Positions 54,103 through 63,407 are shown, counted from the first letter of the stretch. The stretch: DNA of 64,000 nucleotides from Polyangiaceae bacterium (GCA_025936045.1 JAICUB010000018.1:59855-123854), one strand, 5' to 3'. The notes: generated by a model not told the origin, from the sequence alone. Program-made: numbers and translations.

Positions 54103-54108
54103 AGTCTA
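54103..54108 (-). promoter_or_regulatory. putative -10 box TAGACT for the 52.4-kb gene
   Basis: On the minus strand TAGACT ends 7 nt before the GTG at 54095, supporting this start. The divergent gene begins only 56 bp away, so the region serves both. Confidence 0.35.
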
Positions 54109-54151
54109 TACGCTGGATCCCCGCCGCACCCCGCTGTACCTCTACCGCGCC

Positions 54152-56641
54152 TTGCACCCGCTCTTGACCGGGCCCCGCGTCCGCTCCCTTTTCTCCGGGC
54201 CGCATCTTCGGTCCGCCGCGCTCGTCGCATTGCTCCTCGGGATGGCGGCGCTCTTCCTCAGGGTGATGGGGGACTCTTACCCCATCGAGCAGTGGCTGTT
54301 TTGGCACTATGCCGCTTATTGGATCGCGTGTGCGGCGTGGCTCGCGGGCGTGCTCGGCGTCGGCCACCTCACGGTGACGCGCGCCTTCCGGCTCCGGTTG
54401 CCGCTCCACGAAGCGACGGTGACGGCACTCGCCGTCGGCCTCTTCGAGTTCGAGCTCGCGATGCTGCTCGCGGGCGCGCTGCACCTGTTCCGCTGGCCGC
54501 TGTTCGTCCTGATGCCGCTCGCGTTTCTAGCGGGCGGCATGCGTGCGCTGCGGGAGCTCTGGCACGGCTGGAGCGTGCTCTGGCGCCGCAGGCGGCCACC
54601 GCTCGGGTTGGCGAGCGCCCTCGCGATCGGCTTCGGCATCGTCGTGTTCGCGATGATCTACTTCGCGCTGCTTTCGCCGGAGAACGTGCAGTTCGACTCG
54701 CGCTGGAAGCACATGTCGCTCGCCGAGGATTGGGTGGCGTGGGGCGGCTTGCGGCGCAAGGACGAGGGCTGGCTCTTCGCGGCGCGCCCGCACATGACGA
54801 GCCTGCTCTTCAGCTGGGCGTTCTTGCTGCCCGGCGCCGCGCTTTTCGACAAGATGCTGCTCTGCGCGCACCTCGAATACGTCATCTTCGGGGTCACGAC
54901 GCTCGTGGGCATCCCCGCGCTCGTGCGGCGCTTGCTGCCGCGGGCCGATCCGCGCGTGGTGTGGGCCGCCCGCTTTCTCTTTCCGGGCGTGCTCCTTTAC
55001 GACAGCTCGCTCAGCGCCGGCGCCGATCACATTGGAGCGCTTTTCGGCATCCCCGCGGCGCTCCTCACGTTTCGCGCGTGGAAACGGCTCGAGCTGCGGC
55101 CGACGCTCCTGCTCGCCGCGGTGCTCTCCGGCGCCGTCCTCGTCAAGGAGACGACGGCGCTCGTGCTCCTGCCGTTTCCGGTCGCGGCCGTCGTCCTACG
55201 CGCGCTCATGCTCGTCGTGCGGCACTTTCGCGGCCGCAGCACGCCGGAGGAGCTCCGCAACGCGTGGCGCACGCCGCTCCTCGCCGCCGGCGTCGCTCTG
55301 CTCTTGACCACGCCGCTCTGGCTCGAAAACCTGATCTGGTACGGAGACCCGCTCTACCCGAACCTGTACAAGCTCTTTTCGGAGAGGCCGTGGTCGCCCG
55401 ACGCGGCATACCGCTTTCATTACGGCTATCAAGACGAGCAACTCTGGGCGCCGCCGCGCAACCTACGAGGCCTGCTCGAAACGCTGCGGGCGCTCGTCGA
55501 GTTTTCGTTCGTCCCGCACGACTGGAAGCGCTTTCACCACCAGGTGCCGGTCTTCGGCTCGCTCTTCACGCTGCTGCTCGTCACCGTGCCGCTCGCGCGT
55601 GGTTCGAAGAAGCTGTGGGCGCTCATCGCGTGGGTGCACGTCGGGATTTTCGCCTGGTTCTCCGTGCACCATCAGGATCGCTATCTCCAGGGCTTGATGC
55701 CGCTCATGGCGAGCGCGACGGCGGTCATGTTGCTCGCCGTCTGGCGCAGCGGCTCCCGGCTCGTGCGTCTCGCGACGGTGCTGCTCGTGGGCGCGCAGCT
55801 CGTGTGGGGCGGCGACGTCTATTTCCTCCAAACCCACGCGATGGCGCGCTCCCCCCTCAAAAAATCAATCGATCTTTTGAGCGCGGGTTTCGAACACAAA
55901 TACGAGTCGCGCTTCAACGTCCAAAACTCGTACCAGGCCATCGGTAGGCTGCTCCCGCGAGGCGCGCGTCTGCTGCTGCACGAGACGAACATCAACCTCG
56001 GCACGGGCGCGACCACCGTGCTCGACAATCCGGGCTGGCAATACGCCATCGAATACGGCTCGCTGAAGAGCCCGGCGGACATGGCTCCGTTACTCGGCTC
56101 GCTCGGCGTGACCCACATTTTCGCGAAGCCCGAGAAGTCGAAGGGCAAGGACAGCATCGCCGGCGACATTCGCTTCTTCGACTACGTCCGGAGGCGCGCG
56201 GCGGGCTCGCAGTCCGTCGCCGGCGGCGTGCTGGTCAAGCTGACGAACGTGCCGCCGGGTGACTTCGACGACACCGTGGCCATGCTGAGCTGCGGCAACG
56301 ACTACGAGCCCGGTCAATACCTCGTCACGGATCTGGCGACGCCGCCGTTCGGGCCGCGCTTGAAGCAGCTGCCGGAGCCGCGCGAGCCGGCGACGCTGCC
56401 GGAAGACGCCGCGCACCTCGTCGACGTGAGCGAGTACGTCGTCGTCGATCCGCACTGCTTCGAAGGCGGCGTGCCGCACCTCCACGAAGGGCACACCATG
56501 CTCACGCGCCGCGCCGGCTCGAGCAAAATGGCCGGCTACGAGATCTGGGCGCGCGGTCCGCTCGCGCATGCGCGCCCGGCGCGCACGACCGCCGCGCCGT
56601 CCGACACCGAAGAGGATCAGGACGAGCCGGGCGAGCCCTGA
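54152..56641 (+). CDS. 829-residue multi-span membrane protein, GT-C-like
   Basis: About twelve membrane helices in the first 570 residues and a soluble C-terminal domain of about 270 residues. Motifs include the periplasmic-loop SRWKHMSLAEDWV near residue 190 and LIWYGDPLYPNLYKLF near 400, the latter common in large undecaprenyl-linked sugar-transfer membrane proteins. It is predicted to act on the outer face of the inner membrane. The start is uncertain: the frame is open upstream without an ATG, so TTG at 54152 is provisional. The 3' end overlaps the GT2 gene by 25 bp on the opposite strand. Confidence 0.72.
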   Translation: MHPLLTGPRVRSLFSGPHLRSAALVALLLGMAALFLRVMGDSYPIEQWLFWHYAAYWIACAAWLAGVLGVGHLTVTRAFRLRLPLHEATVTALAVGLFEFELAMLLAGALHLFRWPLFVLMPLAFLAGGMRALRELWHGWSVLWRRRRPPLGLASALAIGFGIVVFAMIYFALLSPENVQFDSRWKHMSLAEDWVAWGGLRRKDEGWLFAARPHMTSLLFSWAFLLPGAALFDKMLLCAHLEYVIFGVTTLVGIPALVRRLLPRADPRVVWAARFLFPGVLLYDSSLSAGADHIGALFGIPAALLTFRAWKRLELRPTLLLAAVLSGAVLVKETTALVLLPFPVAAVVLRALMLVVRHFRGRSTPEELRNAWRTPLLAAGVALLLTTPLWLENLIWYGDPLYPNLYKLFSERPWSPDAAYRFHYGYQDEQLWAPPRNLRGLLETLRALVEFSFVPHDWKRFHHQVPVFGSLFTLLLVTVPLARGSKKLWALIAWVHVGIFAWFSVHHQDRYLQGLMPLMASATAVMLLAVWRSGSRLVRLATVLLVGAQLVWGGDVYFLQTHAMARSPLKKSIDLLSAGFEHKYESRFNVQNSYQAIGRLLPRGARLLLHETNINLGTGATTVLDNPGWQYAIEYGSLKSPADMAPLLGSLGVTHIFAKPEKSKGKDSIAGDIRFFDYVRRRAAGSQSVAGGVLVKLTNVPPGDFDDTVAMLSCGNDYEPGQYLVTDLATPPFGPRLKQLPEPREPATLPEDAAHLVDVSEYVVVDPHCFEGGVPHLHEGHTMLTRRAGSSKMAGYEIWARGPLAHARPARTTAAPSDTEEDQDEPGEP

Positions 56642-57675
56642 GTCGCGTTCGCGTTCGCGTGGGCGCTCTTCGCTGCGGGTCGCGCCAAAGCGCCGTTCGA
56701 GCCGGGGCCGACGCGGCGCGACCGCACGTAGTACGGCCGCTTGTCTTGCGACTCGTGATACGTGCGCGACACGACGTCGGCCACGAGCCCCAGCGAAACG
56801 AGCTGAAGCCCGACGACGATCAAGAGCACGCCGAGCAAGAGCAGCGGGCGATCGGAGAGGCGCGCGTGAAACGCGAGCTTTTCGATGGCGAGCCAGGTGC
56901 AGACCATGAAGCCCGCGAAGAGACTCACGAGGCCGCCGAAGCCGAAAACCTGCATCGGGCGCGTGAGGTACGACTGAATGAAGCGCACCGTGATGAGGTC
57001 GAGCACGACGCGGAGCGTGCGGCCGATGCCGTACTTCGACGAGCCGAAACGCCGCGCGCGATGGTTCACGGGCAGCTCCAGAATGCGCGCGCCGACCCAC
57101 GAGGCGACCGCGGGGATGAAGCGGTGCATCTCGCCGTAGAGCCGCAGCTCCTTGCCGACGTCGCTCGTCATCGCCTTCAGCGTGCAGCCGTAGTCGTGGA
57201 GCTTGACCTTCGTCGCGATGCTGATGAGCCGGTTCGCGAGCATCGAGGGCAGCTTGCGATTCAAGAACGGATCCTTCCGGTACTTGCGCCAGCCGGCGAC
57301 GAGGTCGTACCCCTCGTCGAGCTTTTGCAGCAGCGCCGGGATATCGGCTGGATCGTTTTGTAGGTCGGCGTCCATCGTGACGATGCGGCGGCCGCGCGCC
57401 GAATCGAGCCCCGCTTGCATCGCCGCCGTCTGCCCGAAGTTGCGCCGGAACTGGACGAGGTTCAGCGCCGGATCGCTCGCGGCGATGCCCTCGAGAATCA
57501 ACCAGGTGCGATCCGCGGAACCGTCGTCGACGAGGACGAGCTCGTAGGAGAGCCCCGTCGGGTCGAGCGCCGCGTGGAGCTCCTCGACGAGGTGAGTCAC
57601 GCTCTCCTCCTCGTTGTAAACGGGGATGACGACCGAGAGGTCGAGGGTCGGTTCGAATATGGGGTTCGGAGTCAA
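56617..57675 (-). CDS. GT2 polyprenyl-phosphate sugar synthase-like
   Basis: A 352-residue enzyme: GT-A domain (about 12-230) with VVIPVYNEEE, VDDGS (49-53) and the DxD motif MDADLQNDP (D102, D104), then two membrane helices (about 235-300) and a short Ala/Arg-rich tail. It belongs to the same family as the 27.5-kb gene and should load a sugar on polyprenyl phosphate for the GT-C enzymes here. It has no upstream partner on its strand. The tail overlaps the 3' end of the convergent gene. Confidence 0.9.
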   Translation of the reverse strand: MTPNPIFEPTLDLSVVIPVYNEEESVTHLVEELHAALDPTGLSYELVLVDDGSADRTWLILEGIAASDPALNLVQFRRNFGQTAAMQAGLDSARGRRIVTMDADLQNDPADIPALLQKLDEGYDLVAGWRKYRKDPFLNRKLPSMLANRLISIATKVKLHDYGCTLKAMTSDVGKELRLYGEMHRFIPAVASWVGARILELPVNHRARRFGSSKYGIGRTLRVVLDLITVRFIQSYLTRPMQVFGFGGLVSLFAGFMVCTWLAIEKLAFHARLSDRPLLLLGVLLIVVGLQLVSLGLVADVVSRTYHESQDKRPYYVRSRRVGPGSNGALARPAAKSAHANANATQGSPGSS

Positions 57676-57802
57676 AGCGGAAGCGGGGCGGTGCGGGAAA
57701 GCGCAGCGTGCGACAGCTTGATACTACTTCGCCGGTCTTGGAACGAGCAGATCTCGATCGGCAGGCATCGCCACGAGGGACGAAAATATCGGCGAGGCCG
57801 GC

Positions 57803-57814
57803 GGACGGCCGTCC
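57803..57814. promoter_or_regulatory. 12-bp palindrome upstream of aguB
   Basis: GGACGGCCGTCC is a perfect palindrome 17 bp before the TACGTT box of aguB, around the -35 position. It could be an operator site. The rest of the 170-bp gap shows nothing else. Confidence 0.35.
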
Positions 57815-57831
57815 GTCAACGCAATTCCTGC

Positions 57832-57837
57832 TACGTT
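57832..57837 (+). promoter_or_regulatory. putative extended -10 TGCTACGTT for aguB
   Basis: TACGTT preceded by TGC ends 8 nt before the ATG at 57846, with no Shine-Dalgarno between. Confidence 0.45.
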
Positions 57838-57845
57838 CCGCCCGG

Positions 57846-58736
57846 ATGTCACAGCGACTCGTCAAGGTGGGGCTGGTTCAGAGCGCCGTCGGCCCGGACA
57901 AGGCGCAGAACCTCGCGAAAACGGTGCGACTCGTCGAGGACGCAGCCGCGCGCGGGGCACGCATCGTCTGCCTGCAGGAGCTCTTCGCGTCGGAGTATTT
58001 CTGTCAGCGCGAAGACGCCGAGCTCTTCGATCTCGCCGAGCCCCTCTCCGGTCCGACCACCGAAGCGATGGCCGCCGTCGCGAAGGCGCGCGGCGTGAGC
58101 ATCGTCGTTCCGCTCTTCGAGCGGCGAGCGGCGGGCGTCTATCACAACAGCCTCGTCGTGGTATCACCGAAGGGTGACATCGCCGGCCACTACCGGAAGA
58201 TGCACATCCCGGACGATCCGCTCTTTTACGAGAAGTACTATTTCACGCCCGGGGATCTCGGCTTCATGACGATCCCCACGCCGGAAGCAGCGGTCGGTCC
58301 GCTCATCTGCTGGGACCAGTGGTATCCGGAAGCCGCGCGCATGACGGCCATGTCGGGCGCCGAAATGCTCGTCTATCCGACGGCGATCGGCTGGCATCCG
58401 AAGGAAAAGGCAGAATACGGCGCTTCGCAGCTGTCCGCCTGGCAGACGATGCAGCGCGCGCATGCGATCGCGAACGGAGTCTTCGTCGTGGCCGTCAATC
58501 GCGTGGGTCACGAAGGCCCGGCGGACGGCGGTTTGGATTTTTGGGGGCACTCGTTCGTCGCCGATCCATTCGGGGTCGTACTCGCCGAGGCAGGTGAGGG
58601 CGAGGAGACGCTCGTCGTCGAGTGCGACCTCGGCCGCATCGAAGAGGTGCGACGCAACTGGCCGTTCTTCCGCGATCGGCGCATCGACGCCTACGGCGGC
58701 GTCACCTCGCGCTTTCTCGATCGGACGGGGCGCTGA
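57846..58736 (+). CDS. aguB: N-carbamoylputrescine amidase
   Basis: A 296-residue nitrilase-superfamily enzyme that hydrolyses N-carbamoylputrescine to putrescine, CO2 and ammonia. The catalytic triad is visible: E45 in LQELFASEYF, K118 in YRKMHIPDD and C155 in LICWDQWYPE. The motifs fit AguB better than other amidases, and the next gene is aguA, which makes the substrate. The frame is open upstream to 57708; the ATG at 57846 follows a TGCTACGTT box by 8 nt. Confidence 0.94.
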   Translation: MSQRLVKVGLVQSAVGPDKAQNLAKTVRLVEDAAARGARIVCLQELFASEYFCQREDAELFDLAEPLSGPTTEAMAAVAKARGVSIVVPLFERRAAGVYHNSLVVVSPKGDIAGHYRKMHIPDDPLFYEKYYFTPGDLGFMTIPTPEAAVGPLICWDQWYPEAARMTAMSGAEMLVYPTAIGWHPKEKAEYGASQLSAWQTMQRAHAIANGVFVVAVNRVGHEGPADGGLDFWGHSFVADPFGVVLAEAGEGEETLVVECDLGRIEEVRRNWPFFRDRRIDAYGGVTSRFLDRTGR

Positions 58737-59864
58737 GTGGCAACGTCGCGCGTCGCGAAGCCGAAGCGGCAAGCCGCGCCCGCGGGGGCGCCGACGCCGT
58801 ACGCGGAGGGCTTCGCCATGCCCGCCGAGTGGGAGCCGCACGCGGCGACCTGGCTCGCGTGGCCGCACGAAAAGAGCGATTGGCCGGGCAAATTCGAGGT
58901 GATCCCCTGGGTCTTCGGCGAGCTTGCGCGCGTGCTCACGCGCGGTGAACGCGTGCGGCTCTTCGTGCAGAACGCCGCGGAGAAGAAGCACGCGACCGCC
59001 GTCTTCACGGCGTCCGGCGTGGACATGAAGCGCGTCGATTTCGTCGTGGCCGCGACGGATCGCTCCTGGACGCGTGACTTCGTGCCGAGCTTCGTCACGC
59101 GTCGCGGTCGCGGGAAGAAGAACGAGGTCGCGGCCGTGCGCTTCCGCTTCGACGGCTGGAAGCGGTACAAGAACCACGCGCGTGACGTCGCCGCCGGGGG
59201 CACGGCGCTCGCGTTTCTCGACGTGGGCGCGTTCGAGCCCATGGTCACCCTCGGGAGGAAGACGCATCACGTCGTGCTCGAAGGCGGCGCGGTCGACGTC
59301 GACGGCGAGGGCACGCTGCTCGCCACCGAAGAGTGCCTGCTCGACGGCAAACAAGCCCGCAATCCCGAGCTCGGCCGCGGGCTCACCGAGCAGGTGCTGC
59401 GCGATTGCTTGGGGGCGCAAAAGGTCGTGTGGCTCGGCCGCGGCATCGCCGGCGACGACACCGGCGGGCACATCGACGACTTCTGCCGCTTCGTCGGCCC
59501 CGGCAAAGTCGTGGTCGCGCAGGAGCTCGACAAGAGAGACCCGAATTACCGCGTGCTCGGCGACGCGCTCGAGCGGCTCCGCGCGGCGCGCGACGCCCGC
59601 GGGCGCCGGCTCGACATCGTGCCGCTGCCGATGCCGGCTCCAGTCGTCTTCGAGCGCCAGCGCTTGCCGGCGAGCTACGCAAACTTCTACGTGGCGTCCC
59701 ACGCCGTGCTCGTCCCGGTCTTCAACGATCCGAACGACCGCGTCGCGCTCGGCATCTTCAGCGAGCTCTTCCCTGACCGTGAAATCGTCCCGATCTACTC
59801 GCGGGACCTCGTGCTCGGCCTCGGCACCCTGCACTGCTCCACCCAGCAGGAACCCGCGCCCTGA
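58737..59864 (+). CDS. aguA: agmatine deiminase
   Basis: A 375-residue guanidino-group-modifying enzyme that turns agmatine into N-carbamoylputrescine and ammonia. Key residues: DRSWTRDF (substrate acids), GGHIDDF (catalytic His, around 244) and the nucleophile C367 in GTLHCSTQQ. Agmatine-degrading operons pair it with aguB, as here. The GTG start immediately follows the aguB stop with no gap, so the two are co-translated. No agmatine transporter or speA is present in the window. Confidence 0.94.
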   Translation: MATSRVAKPKRQAAPAGAPTPYAEGFAMPAEWEPHAATWLAWPHEKSDWPGKFEVIPWVFGELARVLTRGERVRLFVQNAAEKKHATAVFTASGVDMKRVDFVVAATDRSWTRDFVPSFVTRRGRGKKNEVAAVRFRFDGWKRYKNHARDVAAGGTALAFLDVGAFEPMVTLGRKTHHVVLEGGAVDVDGEGTLLATEECLLDGKQARNPELGRGLTEQVLRDCLGAQKVVWLGRGIAGDDTGGHIDDFCRFVGPGKVVVAQELDKRDPNYRVLGDALERLRAARDARGRRLDIVPLPMPAPVVFERQRLPASYANFYVASHAVLVPVFNDPNDRVALGIFSELFPDREIVPIYSRDLVLGLGTLHCSTQQEPAP

Positions 59865-59939
59865 GCGGCCGCACGGCGCGCCGCAGTTGACTCGACCGCG
59901 CGAAGTCCTTGGCTCTTGGGTACTCGAGCGATTCAGTCG

Positions 59940-61346
59940 ATGCTGGGCGACTCGAGGCGTGACTCCGCGAGCCGGTCCGGTGCCGTTGTTTGCGCCGCTC
60001 TGCTCGCGAGCGCGTGTTTGAGGGCGCCGGCTCGCCCCGCGGCTTCGACGCTCGACGCGCGCGTGAAGCCAGCGGCGACCTTCGAGCTCGAGGGCAAGCC
60101 GTTCTGTTTCGCCGGCTCGAACGACTATTACCCGATCTTCAAGCCGCGACCGGTGGTCGATGATCTGTTCGCGGACGCGCGCGCGCTCGGCTTCCGCGTG
60201 ATGCGCGTGTGGGGCATGCTCGACCGCGGCTCGCTCGACGGTAGCGTGCCGGACGCGGATCCGGACGGCGGCGCCAAAGAGGGCGTCTACTTCCAATATT
60301 GGGACCCGGTGAAGAAGGCGCCCGCCTACAACGACGGTGAGACGGGCCTCCAGCATCTCGACTACGTGCTCGCGAAGGCAGCCGAGCTCGAGCTCAAAAT
60401 CATCGTCGTGCTCGTCAACAACTGGCGCGCTTTCGGCGGCGTCGATCAGTACCTCATGTGGTACGGACGCAACGAGCACCAGCAGTTCTTCACCGCTCCC
60501 GAGGTCGAACGCGCCTACGAAAACTGGGTCTCACACGTCGTCACGCGCAGAAACAGCGTGAACGGCCGCCGCTACGCCGACGATCCGACCATCTTCGCCT
60601 GGGAGCTCGCGAACGAGCCGCGCATGAAAGGCGGCAACGCGTTCGACCGTGCGGGCGGCTGGAGCACGAGCACGCTCACCGATTGGGCGGACGCGATGTC
60701 GCGTTACATCAAATCGCTCGATCGGAACCACTTGGTTTCCGTCGGCGACGAAGGCTTCTTGAACGGCGGCGGCGATCACTGGGCGTACGAAGCGACCGAC
60801 GGAGTCGACAACCGAGCGCTGACGGCGCTGCCTGCCATCGACTTCGGTACCTTCCACCTCTACCCGGAGGAGTGGGGAGCGACGGTGGAGTGGGGCGATC
60901 AGTGGATCAGCGACCATCTCGCGGTCGCGCGCGAGCTCGACAAGCCCAGCGTGCTCGAGGAGTACGGCGTCAAGGTCGGACGCCTGAACGGCACGCTCGG
61001 TCCTATCGTCGAAGGCTGGGCCACGCGGGAGCGCGCCTACACGCGCTGGAACGAAATCATGCTCCGCCAGGGCGGAAGCGGCGTTCTGTCGTGGATGCTC
61101 GCCGGCATGGACGAGCCGAACGGCGATAGGCCGGTACCGCACTACCCCGATTACGATCACTACGCCTTCTACGCGGACGACGAGACGGGCCGGCTCCTCG
61201 GCGCGTACGCGAAGCGCTTCCTCGACGCGCCCGCGTGCACGAGCCTGCCGGTGCTGCCGGCCGTCGCGCCGTCGCCCTTCGTGAGCGTCCGCAAGTCGCT
61301 TCCGAGCGTCGCCGCCGCCTACGGCTGGGTCGAGACACACGGGTAA
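59940..61346 (+). CDS. GH5-like glycoside hydrolase lipoprotein (mannanase-like)
   Basis: A 468-residue lipoprotein with signal ending LLASAC (C26) and a (beta/alpha)8 glycoside hydrolase domain. The acid/base is E226 in WELANEPR and the nucleophile is E341 in VLEEYG; FRVMRVWGM and GTFHLYPEEW also fit GH5 endo-beta-1,4-mannanases. It would cut beta-mannan or a related glycan at the surface. The frame is open from a TTG at 59916; the ATG at 59940 is preferred. A gap of 75 bp separates it from aguA. Confidence 0.85.
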   Translation: MLGDSRRDSASRSGAVVCAALLASACLRAPARPAASTLDARVKPAATFELEGKPFCFAGSNDYYPIFKPRPVVDDLFADARALGFRVMRVWGMLDRGSLDGSVPDADPDGGAKEGVYFQYWDPVKKAPAYNDGETGLQHLDYVLAKAAELELKIIVVLVNNWRAFGGVDQYLMWYGRNEHQQFFTAPEVERAYENWVSHVVTRRNSVNGRRYADDPTIFAWELANEPRMKGGNAFDRAGGWSTSTLTDWADAMSRYIKSLDRNHLVSVGDEGFLNGGGDHWAYEATDGVDNRALTALPAIDFGTFHLYPEEWGATVEWGDQWISDHLAVARELDKPSVLEEYGVKVGRLNGTLGPIVEGWATRERAYTRWNEIMLRQGGSGVLSWMLAGMDEPNGDRPVPHYPDYDHYAFYADDETGRLLGAYAKRFLDAPACTSLPVLPAVAPSPFVSVRKSLPSVAAAYGWVETHG

Positions 61347-61432
61347 ACGCCGGACGAGCGCCCGGGCGCGCGGGACGTGCCGCGCCAAAAACGGCTAAGG
61401 CAACGTAACTTGCCCGGGTTCGCGATGAAGAC

Positions 61433-62494
61433 TTGAACGTCCGCACGATCCGCGAAAAGACTCCCCGCGTGACGCTCGCTAACGACTCTTGCCCGCCACC
61501 GCCGCTCGCGCGGGGCGCACGCGAGCCTTCACGGCGTCTTGCCCTCGTGTTCCTCGTGGCGCTCTGTCTCGAGGGTGCGAGCTCGGTGGCGGCGGCACGC
61601 GGCGCGGACCGCGGCAGTCGCTGGTTCATGCAAAAGCCCGCGCCCTCGACGCAGGTGCAAAAGTCGTCCGCGGAGCGCGGAGTGAACCCGTGCAACACGC
61701 CCGATCCCGGCTTCGGCTCCTATGACCACTGGGTCAAAAACGGCATGGCGATGGTACTCGTGCCGCACCGCGGTGCGGTGAACGCCGCGGGCGAGTTCGA
61801 CGTCGTGTTCCACTTTCACGGCCACGAGCCGGCGCGCAAAGAGTGGGTGCAGGTGATGAACGGCGTCGTGCTCGTCGGCGTGACGCTCGGCGTCGGCTCG
61901 GGCGTCTACGAAAGCACTTTTCGCGAGCCCGCGGCTTTCGAGCACTTGTTGAAGACGGCGGAGGCGACGGTCGCGGAGCATACCGGCCGGCGCGGAGCGC
62001 ACGCGCGCCGCATCGCCTTGAGCTCTTGGAGCGCGGGCTACGGCGCGGCGGAGGAGATATTGCGGCAGCCGCTCGGGCGCGAGCGCGTCGACACGTTGAT
62101 TCTGCTCGACGGACTCCATTGCGACTACGCGGGCGAGGGACTCGTGGAAGCTCAGCTCGAGCCGTTCGTCTGGTTTGCGCACGAGGCTAGCGACGGGAAA
62201 CGGCTCATGGTCGTGAGCCATTCGTCGATCATCCCGCCCGGCTACGCTTCCACGACCGAGACGGCGAACTACCTCATCCACGAGGTCGGCGGCCACCCGC
62301 ACGCGGCCAAACCGCGCGCCACCGATCCGATGGGCCTCGAGCTCGTCTCGCGCTACGACCAGGGCGGCTTTCACGTGCGCGGGTACGCCGGCAACGCGGA
62401 GCTCGACCATTGCGCGCAGGTGGGGCTCTATCGCGACATTTTGAAGGTGCACCTCTTGCCCCGCTGGAAGCCACCGCGTGCCGCCAAACACTAA
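61433..62494 (+). CDS. exported alpha/beta-hydrolase-like protein
   Basis: A 353-residue protein with a hydrophobic signal segment near residues 36-56 after a long basic N-terminus, suggesting the true start is downstream of the TTG at 61433 (a GTG at 61469 is one option). The core resembles an alpha/beta hydrolase: VVFHFHGHEP (oxyanion loop), nucleophile S200 in SSWSAGYG, and acid in LILLDGLHCD. The substrate is unknown; no lipid or peptide motif is seen. Its 3' end overlaps the pseudouridine synthase gene by 17 bp. Confidence 0.65.
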   Translation: MNVRTIREKTPRVTLANDSCPPPPLARGAREPSRRLALVFLVALCLEGASSVAAARGADRGSRWFMQKPAPSTQVQKSSAERGVNPCNTPDPGFGSYDHWVKNGMAMVLVPHRGAVNAAGEFDVVFHFHGHEPARKEWVQVMNGVVLVGVTLGVGSGVYESTFREPAAFEHLLKTAEATVAEHTGRRGAHARRIALSSWSAGYGAAEEILRQPLGRERVDTLILLDGLHCDYAGEGLVEAQLEPFVWFAHEASDGKRLMVVSHSSIIPPGYASTTETANYLIHEVGGHPHAAKPRATDPMGLELVSRYDQGGFHVRGYAGNAELDHCAQVGLYRDILKVHLLPRWKPPRAAKH

Positions 62495-63407
62495 GCAAGC
62501 AGTCTCGTTCACGGACACGACGCACGTCGCCGCGGCCGACGCACCGCTCGATCGACTGCTCCGCGGCGTGTTCGCGGGTGCGAGTTGGAACGCCGTGCGC
62601 GCGCTGATCGAGAGCGGCAAGGTGAGCGTTTACGGTGAAGTCGTGCGTGAGGCGAGTCACCTCGTGCGCACCGGAGCGGAAGTGCGCGTCACGATGCGCG
62701 CGCCCCGAAACAAGGGCCCCGCGCTACCGAGTGACCTCATCGCGCACGTCGACGCGCAGGTCGTCGTCGCGCGCAAGCCGGCCGGCATCAGCACCGTGCC
62801 CTTCGACGAAAACGAAACCGGCACCCTCGCCGAGCTCGTCGAGTCCGCGCTCCGCCGCAAAGGCGGCCCCCACGCGCCGCTCGGCATCGTGCACCGCATC
62901 GACAAGGAAACGAGCGGCCTCGTCGTCTTCGCGCGCACCCTCACCGCCAAGCGCGTGCTCAAGCAGCAATTCAGGGTGCACAGCGTCAAGCGCGGCTATT
63001 GGGCGCTCGCCCACGGCGCGGTCGCTCCCGGCCGGCTTGCCTCACGTCTCGTCAAAGATCGGGGCGACGGCCGCCGCGGCTCCACCGAAAATCCGACACT
63101 CGGTCGCGAAGCGGTCACGCACGTCCGCATCCTCGAAAAACTCCGCGCCGCCACCCTCGTCGAATGCCGCCTCGAAACCGGCCGCACCCACCAAATTCGC
63201 ATTCATCTCGCGGAGAGCGGTCATCCACTCCTCGGCGAACGGGTCTACTCCAAAACCTTCCGCGGCCCGCTCATCTCGGCTCCGCGCCTCATGCTCCACG
63301 CCTTCGAGCTCGGCTTCGAACACCCCACGACCGGCGCCCCACTCCACTTCGAGCAACCGATGCCCCCCGACATGCGAGACGTCCTCGTGTCGCTGCGGAT
63401 GCGCTGA
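62478..63407 (+). CDS. RluA-family pseudouridine synthase
   Basis: A 309-residue enzyme that turns uridine into pseudouridine in rRNA or tRNA. An S4-like RNA-binding region (about 20-75) precedes the catalytic domain with HRIDKETSG (D142). The later motif CRLETGRTHQIRIH is typical of RluA/RluD-type enzymes. The target site cannot be told from sequence. The GTG start lies inside the 3' end of the previous gene. Confidence 0.92.
   Translation: MPPNTKQAVSFTDTTHVAAADAPLDRLLRGVFAGASWNAVRALIESGKVSVYGEVVREASHLVRTGAEVRVTMRAPRNKGPALPSDLIAHVDAQVVVARKPAGISTVPFDENETGTLAELVESALRRKGGPHAPLGIVHRIDKETSGLVVFARTLTAKRVLKQQFRVHSVKRGYWALAHGAVAPGRLASRLVKDRGDGRRGSTENPTLGREAVTHVRILEKLRAATLVECRLETGRTHQIRIHLAESGHPLLGERVYSKTFRGPLISAPRLMLHAFELGFEHPTTGAPLHFEQPMPPDMRDVLVSLRMR

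Noticed and set aside
58164..60479. Minus-strand frame of 771 residues opposite aguB, aguA and the GH5-like gene
   Set aside because: It runs across three well-supported genes and shows no motif; it is an antisense shadow.
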